The position numbers and the translations under genes are program-made. A stretch of DNA of 35,525 nucleotides from the NCBI GenBank assembly GCA_030672475.1, contig DAOVGI010000035.1, positions 1 through 35,525 on the forward strand, given 5' to 3'. This DNA is from Candidatus Bathyarchaeota archaeon (lineage in GTDB: Archaea > Thermoproteota > Bathyarchaeia > Bathyarchaeales > Bathycorpusculaceae). Positions 1 to 8,530 of the stretch are shown in pieces. Within the stretch, counting starts at the first letter, position 1, and each line of letters starts with the position of its first letter. The notes beneath the pieces were generated by a model. The model was not told the DNA's origin, ran no database searches, and saw only the letters and a list, made by a program, of their open reading frames with translations.

Positions 1-504
1 CGGCAATAAGACTGTATCGAAATCAAAACGCTCCAAGCTGCGTTTGTGCATTGCTGGCACTTTGTTACCGTGGCCTGTTACGCCCAGAAACCGCACCAAA
101 CCTTTGTCACGCGCTTCAATAAAGGCCTCCAAGGCGCCCTCCGGCCCAATCGCTTTTTCCCAACCTGCTGGGTTGGTCAGGCCATGCATCTGCCAGAGGT
201 CTATGTAGTCAACTCTCAATCGGCTCAAGGAACGCTGAAGATCTTCCCAGGCCTCTTTGTATGTACGCTTTCGAGACTTGGTTGCGAGGAAGAAATCATC
301 GCGATGCTGCTCCATCCACGATCCGATGCACTTCTCGGCATTTCCATACATGGGCGCTGTGTCAATATGATTTACGCCATACTCTAATAGCATATAGAGT
401 ATGCGATCGGCCTCCGCTTGTGTTGCCTTGCTCAAGGCATACGCGCCAAATATTATTCGAGTACTCGCATGTCCAGTGCGACCAAATTGGTTTCTGAGAA
501 TCAT
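1..504 (-). CDS. Aldo/keto reductase, C-terminal part cut off by window edge
   Basis: This minus-strand frame is open from an ATG at 504 to the window edge (168 codons), so it is missing from the ORF track. The product begins [11 protein letters not shown] and has the aldo/keto reductase pattern: a [10 protein letters not shown] segment giving the catalytic Asp and Tyr, a Lys in FLATKSR, and a His in LWQMHGL. The full catalytic tetrad of an NAD(P)H-dependent carbonyl reductase is therefore present, in a TIM barrel that continues outside the window. The start is supported by an AAGGAGAC ribosome binding site 8 bases upstream. The gene looks richer in G+C than the rest: I counted 97 G/C in the first 180 bases, against 27 of 60 in a gatE sample. 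Transfer is possible. The substrate cannot be told. Confidence 0.9.
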   Translation of the reverse strand, partial: MILRNQFGRTGHASTRIIFGAYALSKATQAEADRILYMLLEYGVNHIDTAPMYGNAEKCIGSWMEQHRDDFFLATKSRKRTYKEAWEDLQRSLSRLRVDYIDLWQMHGLTNPAGWEKAIGPEGALEAFIEARDKGLVRFLGVTGHGNKVPAMHKRSLERFDFDTVLLP

Positions 505-959
505 TCGTCAATGTCTCCTTGCCCGCGCGAGATTATGCGCGCATAGGGTATTTTAGCGGTCTATAGAGGGTTTTTAAGAATTAATGCTCCATATAAATCT
601 TGGTTAAAACGCTCAATAATAGCGATTTCTTTACATTTCTTGAGATTCTTCAGAAAATCGCGCCCGCGCGCTTAATTTCTTATCTCGTGCGCCTGATCCA
701 GACACAAAGGCCCCAACGTTTCTCTCGTTCCAACTCATCAACATGAACGGACACGTGCAGAGACAGGGCCCCCTCCTCTATCGTTTTCAGCATACTTTGA
801 GATGGGTTTGTCGACTTGTCGGTTGGTGACTAGTGTGCATTGACTATAACCTGCTTCTGCACCAGACAATAGACTATAAGCCCATATTTGATTCTGATTA
901 TTGGCTATAGGTTTATATCGCAGTTTCTCTATTACAGGAAGAGATTGGAGTCATTTAAC
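505..959. other. Intergenic region with GCGCGC tracts and three phased GACTATAA-like copies
   Basis: This is 455 bases with no convincing gene. Near 505-545 are the ribosome binding site of the aldo/keto reductase and two CGCGCG/GCGCGC tracts; another lies near 661-674. On the right, GACTATAA occurs at 842 and 872 and a related GGCTATAG at 903, at 30 and 31 base intervals, running into a TATA box at 911-920. I see no tRNA or long hairpin. Confidence 0.6.
911..920 (+). promoter_or_regulatory. TATA box of the small zinc-finger/nfu pair
   Basis: GTTTATATCG lies about 40 bases upstream of the ATG at 960. An archaeal TATA box here would start transcription near 943 and leave a short leader containing a GGAG 9 bases before the ATG. 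Confidence 0.5.
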
Positions 960-1070
960 ATGTGCGAATCAAAGAAAGAAAAGCATGTGTGTTGCGGTAA
1001 GACCTTCGAAACAGAAGAAGAGTGGGAAGCACACAAGAAAGAGCATCAGAAGAAAAGCTGTTGCCAATAG
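960..1070 (+). CDS. Small zinc-finger-like protein, 36 aa
   Basis: The longer ORF in the track starts at 888, but the likely start is the ATG at 960, preceded by GGAG and a TATA box. The 36-residue product is MCESKK... with the segment CCGKTFETEEEWEAHKKEH and a final CCQ. The CGKxF...W..H...H spacing matches the second half of a C2H2 zinc finger, but the first cysteine pair is replaced by two adjacent cysteines. Metal binding is therefore likely but the ligand set is unclear. Small single-finger proteins are common in archaea and mostly unstudied. It lies 30 bases before the Fe-S scaffold gene, probably in one transcript. Confidence 0.65.
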   Translation: MCESKKEKHVCCGKTFETEEEWEAHKKEHQKKSCCQ

Positions 1071-1100
1071 CCCAGTAGCATTGACGGGTTGGCGGACATT

Positions 1101-1331
1101 ATGGGAGAACCAGTCAGAGACAGAGTGGAGAAAGCCCTTGCAGAATTGAGACCCAGTTTACAGGCTGATGGAGGAGACATCGAGCTCTTGGGAGTGGACT
1201 ACGGAGTAGTCAAAGTCAGGATGAAGGGAGCATGCGCTGGATGCTCTATGTCAACTATGACCCTCAAAATGGGAGTAGAGCGACATCTCAAGAAGAAGAT
1301 ACCTGAAATAATCAGGGTTGATGCTGTTTAG
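1101..1331 (+). CDS. Nfu/NifU C-terminal-type Fe-S cluster scaffold protein
   Basis: A 76-residue protein starting MGEPVRDRVEKALAEL. It is a single NifU C-terminal (Nfu) domain: the LRPSLQADGGDIELL segment and a CAGCSMS motif (CxxC) are diagnostic. The two cysteines bind a 4Fe-4S cluster at a dimer interface, which is delivered to apoproteins in the cytoplasm. The ORF track starts four codons earlier at a TTG (1089). I prefer the ATG at 1101 because the family normally begins just before the VEKALAE helix; neither start has a strong ribosome binding site. It follows the zinc-finger-like gene by 30 bases. No other Fe-S assembly gene is in the window. Confidence 0.9.
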   Translation: MGEPVRDRVEKALAELRPSLQADGGDIELLGVDYGVVKVRMKGACAGCSMSTMTLKMGVERHLKKKIPEIIRVDAV

Positions 1332-1413
1332 CGGCTAGATCATCACAGCGCGCGCGCAGAAAGAACATGGACTGTTTCCTGAAGAACGGAAACTAACTGC
1401 TTCCGGTACAGAA

Positions 1414-2667
1414 TTATATAAGGATATCTTTAATTTTTCTAAAGAATATGAAGTACAGCGAACTCGCTATGAAATACGCGAGCGTTGTAAAGAGGAAGGG
1501 TGTGTAAAAGTTGCTTCCTGTCATCATTTTACCAGAAATCGAAGCAGTTACAGCGCGTGGAATGTTATCCGCCATGACCATCAAACCATTTGTTGTGGCA
1601 CGTTCTTTTTCTGAGACTAACTCCATTTGCAACGTGGAGCTTATGGGTCCTGCCATGTTCATTAAGGCGCCACGGGCTGTGTAGGCTGTTGAAGCTAAAG
1701 CTAAATTCGGTGAAAGCGTCATCAGCATAATGAAAGGCATAGAAAGATATTGACAGGTCACAATGCTTCTAACCTTGCCAAGTCTGCTTGATAAAACTGG
1801 TGCACCAAGGATTCCTAGGCCCAGTGTAATGTTGCCTAACGCAAAAATGGTTCCTATCTGTTCCGTTGTAGCTAAGAATCTCAGCTGAAAGAATATGTTG
1901 AAGAGCGGCACTATAAACCCTGCGCCGAAGCCTATGATGGCTGTAGGTATCATGAACTTAGCTATTGTCCGACGACTTTTGATGTTTCGAAAGCTTAAGA
2001 GGTCAACCATTTTTTGTCTCTGCAACATCTTTCTCTCTCTTATCAACAGTATCGGAACCGCTGCGGCTAGGGCGAGGGCAACCGAAACTGCTAAGGATAT
2101 GCGATATCCAACAGCTGACCCGTTTAGACCAGTGGACAAACCTAAAAGAGCGTTAAACAGATCGGGCATAACACCGCCGACGTAGCTGCCGACAACAGCC
2201 ATAATCGTCATTGAAGCCCAGTTAATACTGAACAAATAAGTACGTTCCTCCTGTCCACTGTTTTCCATCATAAACGGTGCCGAGGCTACCCATCCTAGAG
2301 TGCCTATTAAACCAGCAACAAGACTGGCAAACAAAAGGATGAACGGTTGCAAAACGACTATTTGGACAAGGCTAACGAAGTTCGCCGTCAAACCCACAAG
2401 CAATGCTCTTTTAAGACCTATACGCGTGCAGATTAACCCCGCTGGCAAAGCCACAAGACCAGTGGCTATAGCACCGACTGTAAACATGCTGCCTATAAAA
2501 TCTGGTCGAAACCCCACCTCGCTGAGGTTAAGGTACAGGTTAAATATAACTCCCCAAATTCCAAAACTTAAACCTTGCAGAACTGTTGCTCCTATGTAAA
2601 GCTTAGCATTACGGCTAAGCATACGCATGCGCTGTATATACCGACTAACTCTTGAAAACTCAATCAT
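1414..2667 (-). CDS. MFS transporter, 12 TM
   Basis: A 417-residue, strongly hydrophobic protein of the usual major facilitator length with about 12 membrane helices in two halves. The loop after helix 2 reads GLICTRIGLKRALL, a weak form of MFS motif A (G-x-x-x-D-R-x-G-R-R) in which the usual Asp is Thr. The central cytoplasmic loop carries the basic segment RERKMLQRQKMVDLL. The ATG at 2667 has a GGTGA ribosome binding site 8 bases upstream. The gene is divergent from elp3 and stands alone. It is a secondary transporter; drug, sugar or metabolite specificity cannot be read from the sequence. Confidence 0.9.
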   Translation of the reverse strand: MIEFSRVSRYIQRMRMLSRNAKLYIGATVLQGLSFGIWGVIFNLYLNLSEVGFRPDFIGSMFTVGAIATGLVALPAGLICTRIGLKRALLVGLTANFVSLVQIVVLQPFILLFASLVAGLIGTLGWVASAPFMMENSGQEERTYLFSINWASMTIMAVVGSYVGGVMPDLFNALLGLSTGLNGSAVGYRISLAVSVALALAAAVPILLIRERKMLQRQKMVDLLSFRNIKSRRTIAKFMIPTAIIGFGAGFIVPLFNIFFQLRFLATTEQIGTIFALGNITLGLGILGAPVLSSRLGKVRSIVTCQYLSMPFIMLMTLSPNLALASTAYTARGALMNMAGPISSTLQMELVSEKERATTNGLMVMADNIPRAVTASISGKMMTGSNFYTPFLFTTLAYFIASSLYFIFFRKIKDILI

Positions 2668-2715
2668 ACGTTACTCACCAAGGTTCAAAGGTTCAGTAGC
2701 ATACGACAATTTGAA

Positions 2716-2725
2716 GATAAATACT
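2716..2725 (-). promoter_or_regulatory. Probable TATA box of the MFS gene
   Basis: Read on the minus strand this is AGTATTTATC, about 50 bases upstream of the MFS start codon, in the divergent spacer with elp3. Confidence 0.4.
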
Positions 2726-2786
2726 TTCCGAAATTTCAGCTTTCATTTCAGCGGAGTTTATTTGTGCGTATCTACGTTAATTCACT

Positions 2787-4397
2787 ATGGTTGCCGCCGG
2801 TTTGAACACGAACATTGCTCTGAGAGAAATCATTGAAACTCTAATGAACATCCCCTCTCCCAGCCACAACCATGTCAACCGTCTCAAGATGCAGATTGCT
2901 GCAAAATATCAACTCGGAAATGTCCCTTCAAACTCGGAAATAATACGCATGCTTAAGCCTCAAGAAAAACGCAAGCTTCTGCCATTTTTAAGGAGAAAAA
3001 CCACACGCACAATCTCAGGCATCACAGTGATAGCTGTAATGACAAAACCTTATCCCTGTCCGCAGTCTGAACCATGCGCCTACTGTCCAGGAGGGCCACC
3101 AATCGGTGTCCCTCAAAGCTACACGGGTTTTGAGCCAGCCGCAATGCGCGGATTACAGAACGAGTTCAACCCTTATTCGCAGATTAAGAATCGCATTGAG
3201 CAGCTGCAAGCAATAGGACATGAAGTTGACAAAATAGAGCTAATAATCATGGGCGGAACTTTTCCAGCCACGCCGCTGAATTATCAAACATCATTTATCC
3301 AACGCTGTTTGGACGCCATAACTGACAAAAACTCTTCTAACCTCACAGAAGCCAAGAAGAATGCTGAAACAAGCAGAATGCGCAACGTAGGCATAACCGT
3401 TGAAACTCGACCAGACTGGGCCAAAGAAGTGCATGTCGACAGCATGCTCAACATGGGTGTAACACGCGTTGAGTTAGGGGTTCAAAACCCAAACGATAAA
3501 ATTTACCGTTTAGTCGGCAGAACACACACAGTTGTAGACGTTGTTGAAGCCACACGCATAATGAAAGACGCCGGACTAAAAATAGTATATCACCTTATGC
3601 CAGGACTACCGAATTCAAACCCAAAAAAAGACTTAGCAGCCTTCAAAGAAATCTTCACAAACCCCGATTTCAAACCTGACATGATCAAGATTTACCCATG
3701 TCTAGTCCTGAAAGGGACAAAAACCTACAAATGGTATCTCGAAGGAAAATATCATCCCTACGCAAACGAGACAGCAGCCAACCTAATAGTAGAAATCAAA
3801 AAGATTATTCCAAGTTGGATACGCATAATGCGTATTCAACGGGACATTCCTGCACCATTAATTGTTGCAGGTGTGAAAAAAAGCAATCTACGCCAACTAG
3901 TGCAGCAGAAACTAAAAGAACAAAACATAAAGTGCAGATGCATACGATGCAGAGAAGTGGGCCACAGAATGCTGAAAGACAAAATTAAACCTGACCCGGA
4001 AAAAATTGAAATCTTGACTGCGAAATATCACGCGTCTGAAGGAGAGGAAATCTTCATCTCGGCAGAAGATGCGGAAAACGACCTTCTAATAGGCTGTTTG
4101 AGGCTGAGAATTCCTTCAGAAAAAGCTCACAGACAAGAAGTGAAAGCCACACCATGTTCTATCGTTCGTGAACTTCACATTTACGGATCTCTTGTTCCAG
4201 TTGGTAAACACTTGGTCGAAGCGTGGCAGCATAAAGGCTATGGCAGCATCCTCCTGAATGAAGCAGAACGCACGTCCAAGGAGGACTATAACATGAAAAA
4301 AGTCTTAGTTATAAGCGCCCTAGGAACAAAAGAATACTATATGCGATTTGGCTACAAGCATGATGGACTATACATGTCGAAAATTCTGGAGGATTAG
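2787..4397 (+). CDS. elp3: Elp3 family tRNA U34 carboxymethyltransferase
   Basis: A 536-residue protein with the two-domain Elp3 layout. The first part is a radical SAM domain with the cluster motif CPQSEPCAYCPGG (Cys 91, 97, 100), followed by the family segments GGTFPATPLNYQ and VETRPDW. The last about 150 residues are a GNAT acetyltransferase domain with an acetyl-CoA loop in WQHKGYGSILL. Archaeal Elp3 alone makes the carboxymethyl group on wobble uridine 34 of tRNA using acetyl-CoA and SAM. The start at 2787 has no clear ribosome binding site, but TTTATTTG lies about 25 bases upstream, so the mRNA may be leaderless. It is followed 2 bases later by gatD, whose GGAGG lies inside the end of this gene. 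Confidence 0.95.
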   Translation: MVAAGLNTNIALREIIETLMNIPSPSHNHVNRLKMQIAAKYQLGNVPSNSEIIRMLKPQEKRKLLPFLRRKTTRTISGITVIAVMTKPYPCPQSEPCAYCPGGPPIGVPQSYTGFEPAAMRGLQNEFNPYSQIKNRIEQLQAIGHEVDKIELIIMGGTFPATPLNYQTSFIQRCLDAITDKNSSNLTEAKKNAETSRMRNVGITVETRPDWAKEVHVDSMLNMGVTRVELGVQNPNDKIYRLVGRTHTVVDVVEATRIMKDAGLKIVYHLMPGLPNSNPKKDLAAFKEIFTNPDFKPDMIKIYPCLVLKGTKTYKWYLEGKYHPYANETAANLIVEIKKIIPSWIRIMRIQRDIPAPLIVAGVKKSNLRQLVQQKLKEQNIKCRCIRCREVGHRMLKDKIKPDPEKIEILTAKYHASEGEEIFISAEDAENDLLIGCLRLRIPSEKAHRQEVKATPCSIVRELHIYGSLVPVGKHLVEAWQHKGYGSILLNEAERTSKEDYNMKKVLVISALGTKEYYMRFGYKHDGLYMSKILED

Positions 4398-4399
4398 AT

Positions 4400-5728
4400 A
4401 TGAACGAAAAAGAAAGGCTTTCCGGCTACAAAGGTGAAGCCTTAGCAGCCATCAGAAAGGCTGAAGTTGAAATAGGAGACTTAATCCGAATAACAAGAAA
4501 CAGCGAAATCCATGAAGGTATTTTGATTCCGCGTTCAGAATACGGAGACAAAAAACACGTGATCATAAAGCTGAAGAGTGGCTACAACATCGGCATACGG
4601 ATAACACCGAACACAAAGATAGAGAGAACAGGAAAAGGAACAAAACCAACCTTCACACAGCCTCCATCCTTAAAACAAAACCCCAAGCTCCCAAAAATCG
4701 CGATAATAAGCACTGGAGGAACAATCGCCAGTCGCGTGGATTACAGAACAGGAGCCGTACGACCTGCCTTGACAGCAAGCGATCTGTACAGCGTTGTTCC
4801 AGAACTGACAAAAATTGCACAATTGGACGCGCAAATACTCTTCAGTCTTCTAAGCGAGAACATAACCCCTAAGCACTGGACGGAAATGGCGAAGGCTGTT
4901 TCAAATCATATATTAAAAGGCGTGGATGGCGTTGTAATAGCCCATGGAACAGACACCATGGGGTATACAGCAGCAGCCCTAACCTTCTCACTGCAGAGTC
5001 TTCCAGTTCCAGTAATACTCGTAGGTTCGCAACGTTCAGCAGATAGACCAAGCTCAGATGCAGCAACAAATCTCATAGGTGCTGTGGTAGCGGCGGCGAA
5101 GGTGCCCTTCGCAGAAGTGTCGGTGGCGATGCATGAATCCACATCAGACTCGTCTATAATCCTTCACAGAGGAGCAAAAGTTCGAAAATGTCATACAAGC
5201 CGAAGGGACGCCTTTAAATCTGTGAATGCAAGTTCACTGGCAAGAGTGCAAGAACAAAGAATAATCATGCTTACGGAAAAATATCGAAAACGCGACTTAA
5301 CAAGAAAGCTCGATTTGAAACCAGAATTCAACGAAAAAGTTGCACTAGTAAAGTTCTATCCCGGCATGAACCCTGCAATAGTTGACTGGTACGTGAAGAA
5401 AGAATACAGAGGTATAATTCTTGAAGGAACAGGCCTCGGTCATGTCGGCAGTTTCTTCTACGAAGCAATACGAAACGCTGTGGAGCATAATGTCGTAGTT
5501 GGCATGACTTCCCAATGCATTTGGGGTCGAGTAGGCATGAATGTTTATGGTCAAGGTCGCGATTTACTGGCTTTAGGCGTAATCGCGTTGGAAGATATGC
5601 TTCCGGAAACAGCCACTGTCAAGCTCATGTGGATTTTCGGACAAACTCGAGACGTGGAAGAAGCCAAAACACTGTTGAAAACGAACGTTGCAGGGGAGAT
5701 TTCGTCACGAACTCTTGCAGAGAAATAA
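4400..5728 (+). CDS. gatD: Glu-tRNA(Gln) amidotransferase subunit D (asparaginase-like)
   Basis: A 442-residue protein. The first 80 or so residues form the small GatD-specific N-terminal domain. The remainder is an L-asparaginase-type amidase with both threonine motifs: STGGTIAS at about 104-111 and HGTDTM at 182-187. GatD releases ammonia from glutamine or asparagine and passes it to GatE, which amidates Glu-tRNA(Gln). The length and N-terminal domain separate it from plain asparaginases, and gatE follows 12-21 bases downstream. The ATG at 4400 has a GGAGG overlapping the end of elp3. Confidence 0.97.
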   Translation: MNEKERLSGYKGEALAAIRKAEVEIGDLIRITRNSEIHEGILIPRSEYGDKKHVIIKLKSGYNIGIRITPNTKIERTGKGTKPTFTQPPSLKQNPKLPKIAIISTGGTIASRVDYRTGAVRPALTASDLYSVVPELTKIAQLDAQILFSLLSENITPKHWTEMAKAVSNHILKGVDGVVIAHGTDTMGYTAAALTFSLQSLPVPVILVGSQRSADRPSSDAATNLIGAVVAAAKVPFAEVSVAMHESTSDSSIILHRGAKVRKCHTSRRDAFKSVNASSLARVQEQRIIMLTEKYRKRDLTRKLDLKPEFNEKVALVKFYPGMNPAIVDWYVKKEYRGIILEGTGLGHVGSFFYEAIRNAVEHNVVVGMTSQCIWGRVGMNVYGQGRDLLALGVIALEDMLPETATVKLMWIFGQTRDVEEAKTLLKTNVAGEISSRTLAEK

Positions 5729-5749
5729 GCGATCAGTAAGGTGAAGAGC

Positions 5750-7651
5750 TTGGAAATAGACTATGAGAAGATCGGGTTGAAAGTGGGTTTGGAAATCCAT
5801 CAACAATTGGACACTTCCACAAAATTGTTCTGCAATTGTGAACCGAAGCTCTTCAAAGAAGAGCCAGAAATAACGTTCCTGCGTAGACTTCGGCCGACAC
5901 AAAGTGAGTTGGGCCAAATAGATCCAGCGGCATACTTCGAATTCCAGAAGGGATTAAGAATTCTGTACGAGGCAGAGAGAGCAACTTCATGTCTTGTTGA
6001 AATGGATGAAGAACCGCCACATCCATTGAACAGGCAAGCTGTTGAAATCACCTTAACTGCAGCATTGCTTATGAACGCTGAACCTGTTGACGAAATCCAT
6101 GTGATGCGCAAAGCAGTTATAGACGGCTCGAACACAACGGGCTTTCAAAGAACATGTGTAATAGCTCTACATGGAGAAGTAAAAGTCGGACAGAAAACTG
6201 TACCAATTTTACATGTAAGCTTGGAAGAGGATGCTGCAAGAAAAACGGGTGAAGAAGAAGGCAACATAATACATTATCGTATAGATCGTCTTGGCATACC
6301 GTTGATAGAAGTGGCAACGGCACCTGTAATAAAATCACCTACAGAAGCAAAAGAAGTCGCACTGGCAATAGGAGGGGTCTTGAGAGCTACTGGAAAAGCC
6401 AAAAGAGGCTTAGGCACAATCCGCCAAGACCTTAACATATCAATTACAGACGGTGGCCTAGTAGAGATTAAAGGAGTACAGGAACTTGAACTGCTTCCAC
6501 TTGTTGTCAAGTATGAAGTCCAACGTCAATTAGGACTTGTAAAGATAAGCGAAGAACTCAGAGCGAGAGGGATGGGGGAAGACATCATTGAGAAAGAATT
6601 TTTTAACGTGACAGACGTTTTCAAGCAGACAAAATGCAGAGTTCTATGCAAAGCCTTAGAGAAGAATCAGCAGATCCTAGCCCTGAAACTCCCAAAATTC
6701 AGGGATATCATTAAACAGGAATTGATGCCTGGTTTCCGTCTTGGAACAGAGATGGCTGACAGAGCCCGTTTCTGGGGAAGAGTTGGAGGAATATTTCACA
6801 CAGATGAACTGCCAGCATATGGAATAACAGCAGATGAAGTGGAGAAGCTTGGAGAGGCTGTTGAAGCCGAAGATCAAGATGCTGTCGTGTTTGTCGCAGA
6901 CAACTCGGAAAACGCTGAAGACGCATTAGAAGCCGTTGTAGAAAGAGCCCGAGAAGCCATAAAAGGCGTACCAGATGAAACACGCGCCCCGAAACCGGAT
7001 GGCACAACCCGTTACATGAGGCCTAGACCTGGAGCAGCAAGGATGTATCCTGAAACAGACATTCCGCCGATACAGATAACAGAAGATGACGTGGAAAGAA
7101 TCAGTTCAAAATTGCCAGAGCTGCCTAAACAAAAACTTGAACGTTTGATGAAAGAGTACAAGCTGAATAAAAAATTGGCTGGACAAGTTTTGGATTCCAA
7201 ATACAGTCTATTATTCGAAACTATCGTGAAAGAGAGCAAAGTTTCATCAACAACCGTTGCAGCGTTCTTAACAGAAACTCTAAAGGCTTTGAAACGTGAC
7301 AGGGTTGAAATTGATAAGATTTCAGAATATCAATTTCGAAAAGTCTTCGGCAAGATAGGTGCTGGAGAATTGGTGAAAGAGGCTCTACCGGACATAATTG
7401 ATTGGTTATCAAAGAATGAGAACAAAGGTGTTCAAGAAGCAATTGAAAATCTTGGTTTGAAAATCATGTCTGAAATTGAGCTTAGAGCACTTATTGGAAA
7501 GGTGATCGAAGAAAACAGAAAACTGATTCAAGAACATCATGAAGACAGTTTCGGAATTCTGATGAGCATTGTCATGAACAAACTGCGAGGCAGAGTAAAC
7601 GCTGCGCTAGTCAGCAAAATTCTGAAAGAAAAACTAAAAGTTGCAGAATAA
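5750..7651 (+). CDS. gatE: Glu-tRNA(Gln) amidotransferase subunit E
   Basis: GatE is the archaea-specific tRNA-binding kinase/amidotransferase partner of GatD. The GatB-like core starts YEKIGLKVGLEIHQQLDTST, with the catalytic-cradle segments RLRPTQSE, MDEEPPHPLN and DGSNTTGFQRT. An AspRS-like insert (about 270-420) and a C-terminal tail domain ending KILKEKLKVAE follow, giving the usual length of about 630 residues. The ORF track begins at GTG 5741. I favour TTG 5750 because AGGTGA (5739-5744) then becomes a ribosome binding site 5 bases upstream, the pattern seen elsewhere in the window. The choice changes only three residues. It is last in the elp3-gatD-gatE operon. Confidence 0.96.
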   Translation: MEIDYEKIGLKVGLEIHQQLDTSTKLFCNCEPKLFKEEPEITFLRRLRPTQSELGQIDPAAYFEFQKGLRILYEAERATSCLVEMDEEPPHPLNRQAVEITLTAALLMNAEPVDEIHVMRKAVIDGSNTTGFQRTCVIALHGEVKVGQKTVPILHVSLEEDAARKTGEEEGNIIHYRIDRLGIPLIEVATAPVIKSPTEAKEVALAIGGVLRATGKAKRGLGTIRQDLNISITDGGLVEIKGVQELELLPLVVKYEVQRQLGLVKISEELRARGMGEDIIEKEFFNVTDVFKQTKCRVLCKALEKNQQILALKLPKFRDIIKQELMPGFRLGTEMADRARFWGRVGGIFHTDELPAYGITADEVEKLGEAVEAEDQDAVVFVADNSENAEDALEAVVERAREAIKGVPDETRAPKPDGTTRYMRPRPGAARMYPETDIPPIQITEDDVERISSKLPELPKQKLERLMKEYKLNKKLAGQVLDSKYSLLFETIVKESKVSSTTVAAFLTETLKALKRDRVEIDKISEYQFRKVFGKIGAGELVKEALPDIIDWLSKNENKGVQEAIENLGLKIMSEIELRALIGKVIEENRKLIQEHHEDSFGILMSIVMNKLRGRVNAALVSKILKEKLKVAE

Positions 7652-7745
7652 AAGAGTGCAATCATGATCTCATAATGCTGTAACTTTAATATCATGTTTG
7701 AATCAGCATAAACAAACAAGCACAGAATAGACGCGCGGTGAAAAC

Positions 7746-8165
7746 ATGAAAACTGGAAACTCAGCAAAATGGATGATTTCAGTCTGCGGTCTCAACTGTG
7801 CAAAATGTGATATATATCAGGCTGGTCACGGAAATGAAAAGTTGCTAAATGAAATAATCAACTGGTTTAGAAAAGAACGCAACGAGAACGTCAAACCAGA
7901 GCAGGTAAGATGTGAAGGATGTACGGGTCCACTTAACCGTCATTGGAGTCCTGATTGCGAAATGATGCTTTGTGCAATGAAGGCGAGACTTCAACATTGT
8001 TTTCAATGCAAAGACTTCCCATGCACAAAAGTGAACGACTTCAGTTCAGACGGCACTTCCCACCACCAAGAAACCATCGAAAACGCGAAAAAGATGAAAG
8101 AAATCGGAATCGAAGTGTGGATTGCAGAGCAGAAAAGAAAAGGACAATGTGTATTCTGCCCATAG
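7746..8165 (+). CDS. DUF3795-type cysteine-rich protein
   Basis: A 139-residue protein with many cysteines placed as in the DUF3795 family: CGLNCAKCDIYQA near the start, CEGCTGP in the middle, CEMMLCAMK and HCFQCKDFPC later, and a final CVFCP. The arrangement suggests a metal or Fe-S site, but the family has no established function. The ATG at 7746 follows GGTGA at a good distance. It is set about 95 bases after gatE and may have its own promoter. I assign it to the family from the cysteine pattern; the biochemical role is unknown. Confidence 0.8.
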   Translation: MKTGNSAKWMISVCGLNCAKCDIYQAGHGNEKLLNEIINWFRKERNENVKPEQVRCEGCTGPLNRHWSPDCEMMLCAMKARLQHCFQCKDFPCTKVNDFSSDGTSHHQETIENAKKMKEIGIEVWIAEQKRKGQCVFCP

Positions 8166-8203
8166 AACATTGAGTCTATACAAGGCACGCGCAGTTTGGC
8201 AAT

Positions 8204-8500
8204 TTACTGACTGTCTGAAGACCGTCCTATGCTTCGCGCACACGATTTATCATACAAGTTTACCAGTTGCTGTTTCTTGCCGTGACTGAGTGTTTTGATT
8301 TCCCGCTCTCTCTTCATGGCTTCGATACGACTGTCAAATTTCTCCACATATACTATCTTTTCAGGTCTATGCGACCTCGTATATCTGCCGCCTTGACCCC
8401 TTTCATGCAGGTCAACTCGACGTTTCACGTTTTTTGTATATCCAGTGTAATAGCTACCGTCTCTACAAAGAAGTATGTAAACATAGTAATGCATCATCAT
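8204..8500 (-). CDS. GIY-YIG nuclease domain protein (UPF0213-like)
   Basis: A small single-domain protein. MHYYVYILLC and YYTGYT form the GIY-YIG pair, followed by the conserved Arg in NVKRRVDLH, a second block GGRYTRSHRPEK and the catalytic-type Glu in SRIEAMKRERE. Single-domain members of this kind (UPF0213/YhbQ type) are thought to be DNA nucleases, but their cellular role is poorly known. The ORF track starts at a TTG (8530); three consecutive ATG codons (8500, 8497, 8494) are better starts because the domain begins there. A TATA-like ATTTTATAAT at 8551-8560 fits a short leader. Confidence 0.85.
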   Translation of the reverse strand: MMMHYYVYILLCRDGSYYTGYTKNVKRRVDLHERGQGGRYTRSHRPEKIVYVEKFDSRIEAMKREREIKTLSHGKKQQLVNLYDKSCARSIGRSSDSQ

Positions 8501-8530
8501 CAACTCACAGCCAGTAAAGAACACTGACAA

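Noticed and set aside
46-497. Plus-strand ORFs 46-387 and 261-497
   Set aside because: Antisense to the partial aldo/keto reductase, whose frame runs off the window and is therefore missing from the track.
1089-1100. TTG start for the Nfu gene
   Set aside because: Adds four residues not typical for the family and has no ribosome binding site; the ATG at 1101 fits better.
2679-2696. Short direct repeat AGGTTCAAAGGTTCA upstream of the MFS gene
   Set aside because: Too short and too close to the ribosome binding site to claim a role.
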